A DNA stretch of 6,250 bases from Methanoregula sp. (lineage in GTDB: Archaea > Halobacteriota > Methanomicrobia > Methanomicrobiales > Methanospirillaceae): contig JAPKXV010000419.1 of NCBI GenBank assembly GCA_026394635.1, positions 1-6,250 on the forward strand, written 5' to 3'. Of this stretch, positions 5,339 through 6,250 are shown one piece after another. Below the pieces are notes generated by a model. The model had not been told where the DNA came from. It did not search any database and was given only the letters and a program-made list of their open reading frames with translations. The position numbers were made by a program, and so were the translations under genes. Every line of letters begins with the position of its first letter. The first letter of the stretch is position 1.

Positions 5339-5911
5339 GTGGCTGATGCCGTCAAGATCGATATACAGGATGGAAGCCTGCTCTACCTGATGCTCGCACC
5401 GCCGGAGATGGTGAATGCCATGAACATCTCGGTCATAAAAAATATTATCACCAGAGGTGGTACTCCCCTTATCATCACGGTGAACCAGCCTTACAAAATC
5501 CTTGCCAAGACCTATTCAAAAGAGGGCATAGATCCCGAAAATTTTTTTGTCATTGATGCCGTGACCCAGTATTCAGGGGGCGTATGTGAACCAACTCCCC
5601 GGGTAAAATTTGTCAACAACCCTGCAAACCTGACCGATCTCGGGATAGCAATCACTGAGTTGCTCAAACAGATCCCCGGTGAAAAAAAGTGCATCATGTT
5701 TGATTCGGTAAGTATGCTCCTCATCCACATTCCCACCGCCACAGCATCGAAGTTTCTTCATTTTGTCGTAAACAAACTCAAGCTCTCTGATGTTTCCGGG
5801 ATCTTTCTCTGCGTTGAAAAAGGTCTGGACCCGGTGATCCTCTCCCAGATGTCGGTATTTGTGGATAAAATTGTGGATTTTGAGAAAGAAGGAAAGCAGG
5901 TAACATCATAA
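5339..5911 (+). CDS. RecA/KaiC-like domain protein lacking a P-loop
   Basis: This 190-residue protein starts with GTG, 4 bases after the TGA of the PAS gene. GGAAGTGA (5325-5332) precedes it at good spacing and overlaps the end of the PAS gene, so the two are translationally linked. Alternating strands and helices fit a RecA-like core: LLYLMLAPP (14-22), TPLIITVNQPYKIL (42-55), FFVIDAVTQ (69-77), a Walker-B-like KCIMFDSVSMLLIH (117-130, D122) and SGIFLCVEKGLD (153-164). Where RAD55/KaiC ATPases have the glycine-rich Walker A loop this protein reads APPEMVNAMN, and no GxxxxGK[ST] occurs anywhere. ATP binding is therefore unlikely, and a scaffold or signalling role with the PAS protein is the best guess. 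Similar P-loop-less RecA-like proteins are common beside sensor genes in methanogens and halophiles. A precise family name cannot be given from sequence alone. Confidence 0.72.
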   Translation: MADAVKIDIQDGSLLYLMLAPPEMVNAMNISVIKNIITRGGTPLIITVNQPYKILAKTYSKEGIDPENFFVIDAVTQYSGGVCEPTPRVKFVNNPANLTDLGIAITELLKQIPGEKKCIMFDSVSMLLIHIPTATASKFLHFVVNKLKLSDVSGIFLCVEKGLDPVILSQMSVFVDKIVDFEKEGKQVTS

Positions 5912-5972
5912 CGAACAACAAAGCGGCAAATTTACCCTGAGTTTTCGGCACTGTTGAAATGCTTAGAAAATA

Positions 5973-5977
5973 TTTTT
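5973..5977 (+). terminator. Possible oligo-T terminator of the PAS operon
   Basis: T5, within TATTTTTCTT, lies about 60 bases after the stop of the second operon gene and just before the hairpin at 5980-6046. There is no stronger T tract nearer the stop. This is weak evidence. Confidence 0.3.
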
Positions 5978-5979
5978 CT

Positions 5980-6046
5980 TATCGCTCTTGGAGGCTTCGG
6001 CATTTACCTTCGCCCCCGCTGCTGCCGCATCCCCCAAGATGCGATA
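5980..6046. repeat. Long inverted repeat / hairpin downstream of the PAS operon
   Basis: TATCGCTCTTGGAGG (5980-5994) pairs with CCCCCAAGATGCGATA (6031-6046): 14 pairs, one bulged base (T6040) and one A-C mismatch. After a 3x3 internal loop, CGGCA (5998-6002) pairs with TGCCG (6023-6027), leaving a C-rich loop at 6003-6022. No coding frame runs through it. It could be a 3' end structure of the operon message, a small RNA, or a protein-binding site. Confidence 0.5.
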
Positions 6047-6174
6047 GTCTTTGGAAAAAGTTGAGAAACTGGATACTTAAAATAAGGTTTTCAACAGAAC
6101 CGACTTTTCTTAAACCGTAACCTGAAGGATATCATCCGGATAATCGGCCAAAAAGAGATTTTTTCATCCGGGTT
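6047..6174. other. A/T-rich intergenic stretch at the right end
   Basis: I see no gene here. The + strand box TTAAAATAA (about 6077-6085) is promoter-like, but no reading frame follows within the window. On the - strand, a T5 run (opposite 6150-6154) shortly after the stop at 6175 could terminate the partial gene that enters from the right. Confidence 0.3.
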
Positions 6175-6249
6175 TTAGTTCTTTTTCCGGCAGTTTTCAA
6201 TAAAATGCTGTATCATTCCCCTGCTTGCCAATGGGTGAAGATGCGTATA
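6175..6249 (-). CDS. C-terminal end of an unidentified protein (partial)
   Basis: On the - strand one frame is open from the window edge for 24 codons to the TAA at 6177-6175. The tail contains HPLASRGMIQHFIENCRKKN, an amphipathic helix ending in basic residues, which looks like a natural protein end. The other two - frames stop sooner (after 17 and 11 codons). A T-rich run follows about 20 bases after the stop. The stretch is too short to assign a family, and chance openness cannot be excluded. Confidence 0.4.
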   Translation of the reverse strand, partial: YTHLHPLASRGMIQHFIENCRKKN

Positions 6250-6250
6250 A

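Noticed and set aside
6231..6250. Start of a + strand gene at ATG 6231 near the right edge
   Set aside because: Only six codons are visible, there is no ribosome site before it, and the - strand reading of the same bases looks more like a protein end.

Overview
The window looks like chromosomal DNA of a methanogenic archaeon, most plausibly of the Methanomicrobiales (Methanoregula-like). The signs are a GHMP-fold protein of the beta-RFAP synthase (methanopterin pathway) family, a tRNA gene with no encoded CCA, T/A-rich boxes about 25 bases ahead of likely transcript starts, oligo-T tracts after genes, and a small PAS protein paired with a RecA-like protein. The taxon is inferred from protein character and was not checked by a search.

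Layout, left to right: the last 30 codons of a hotdog (PaaI-type) thioesterase on + (3-95); an intergenic stretch holding the promoter of the next gene; a beta-RFAP-synthase-like GHMP protein on + (359-1444). Convergent to it is a DedA-family membrane protein on - (1494-2150), preceded by a class I SAM methyltransferase on - (2360-2983). From 2984 to 3643 there is no protein gene. This stretch holds a compact multi-branched RNA fold (3139-3315), a tRNA-Glu(UUC) gene on - (3402-3476) with its own promoter, and a long imperfect hairpin (3528-3596). Then come a branched-chain amino-acid aminotransferase on - (3644-4516), a divergent promoter region, and a two-gene + operon encoding a Cys-rich PAS protein (4738-5334) and a RecA/KaiC-like protein without a P-loop (5339-5911). 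The right end carries another long hairpin (5980-6046) and probably the last 24 codons of a - strand gene (6175-6249).

The aminotransferase, thioesterase, methyltransferase and DedA protein are ordinary housekeeping genes and do not form a pathway with one another. The parts most likely to be undescribed are the candidate structured ncRNA at 3139-3315, where two G.U pairs favour the + strand, and the PAS/RecA-like pair. In that pair a cysteine-rich sensor domain is followed by a kinase-like dimerisation region with no histidine and no ATPase domain, and its partner has the RecA-like core but no nucleotide-binding loop. This suggests a non-catalytic signalling or adaptor module.
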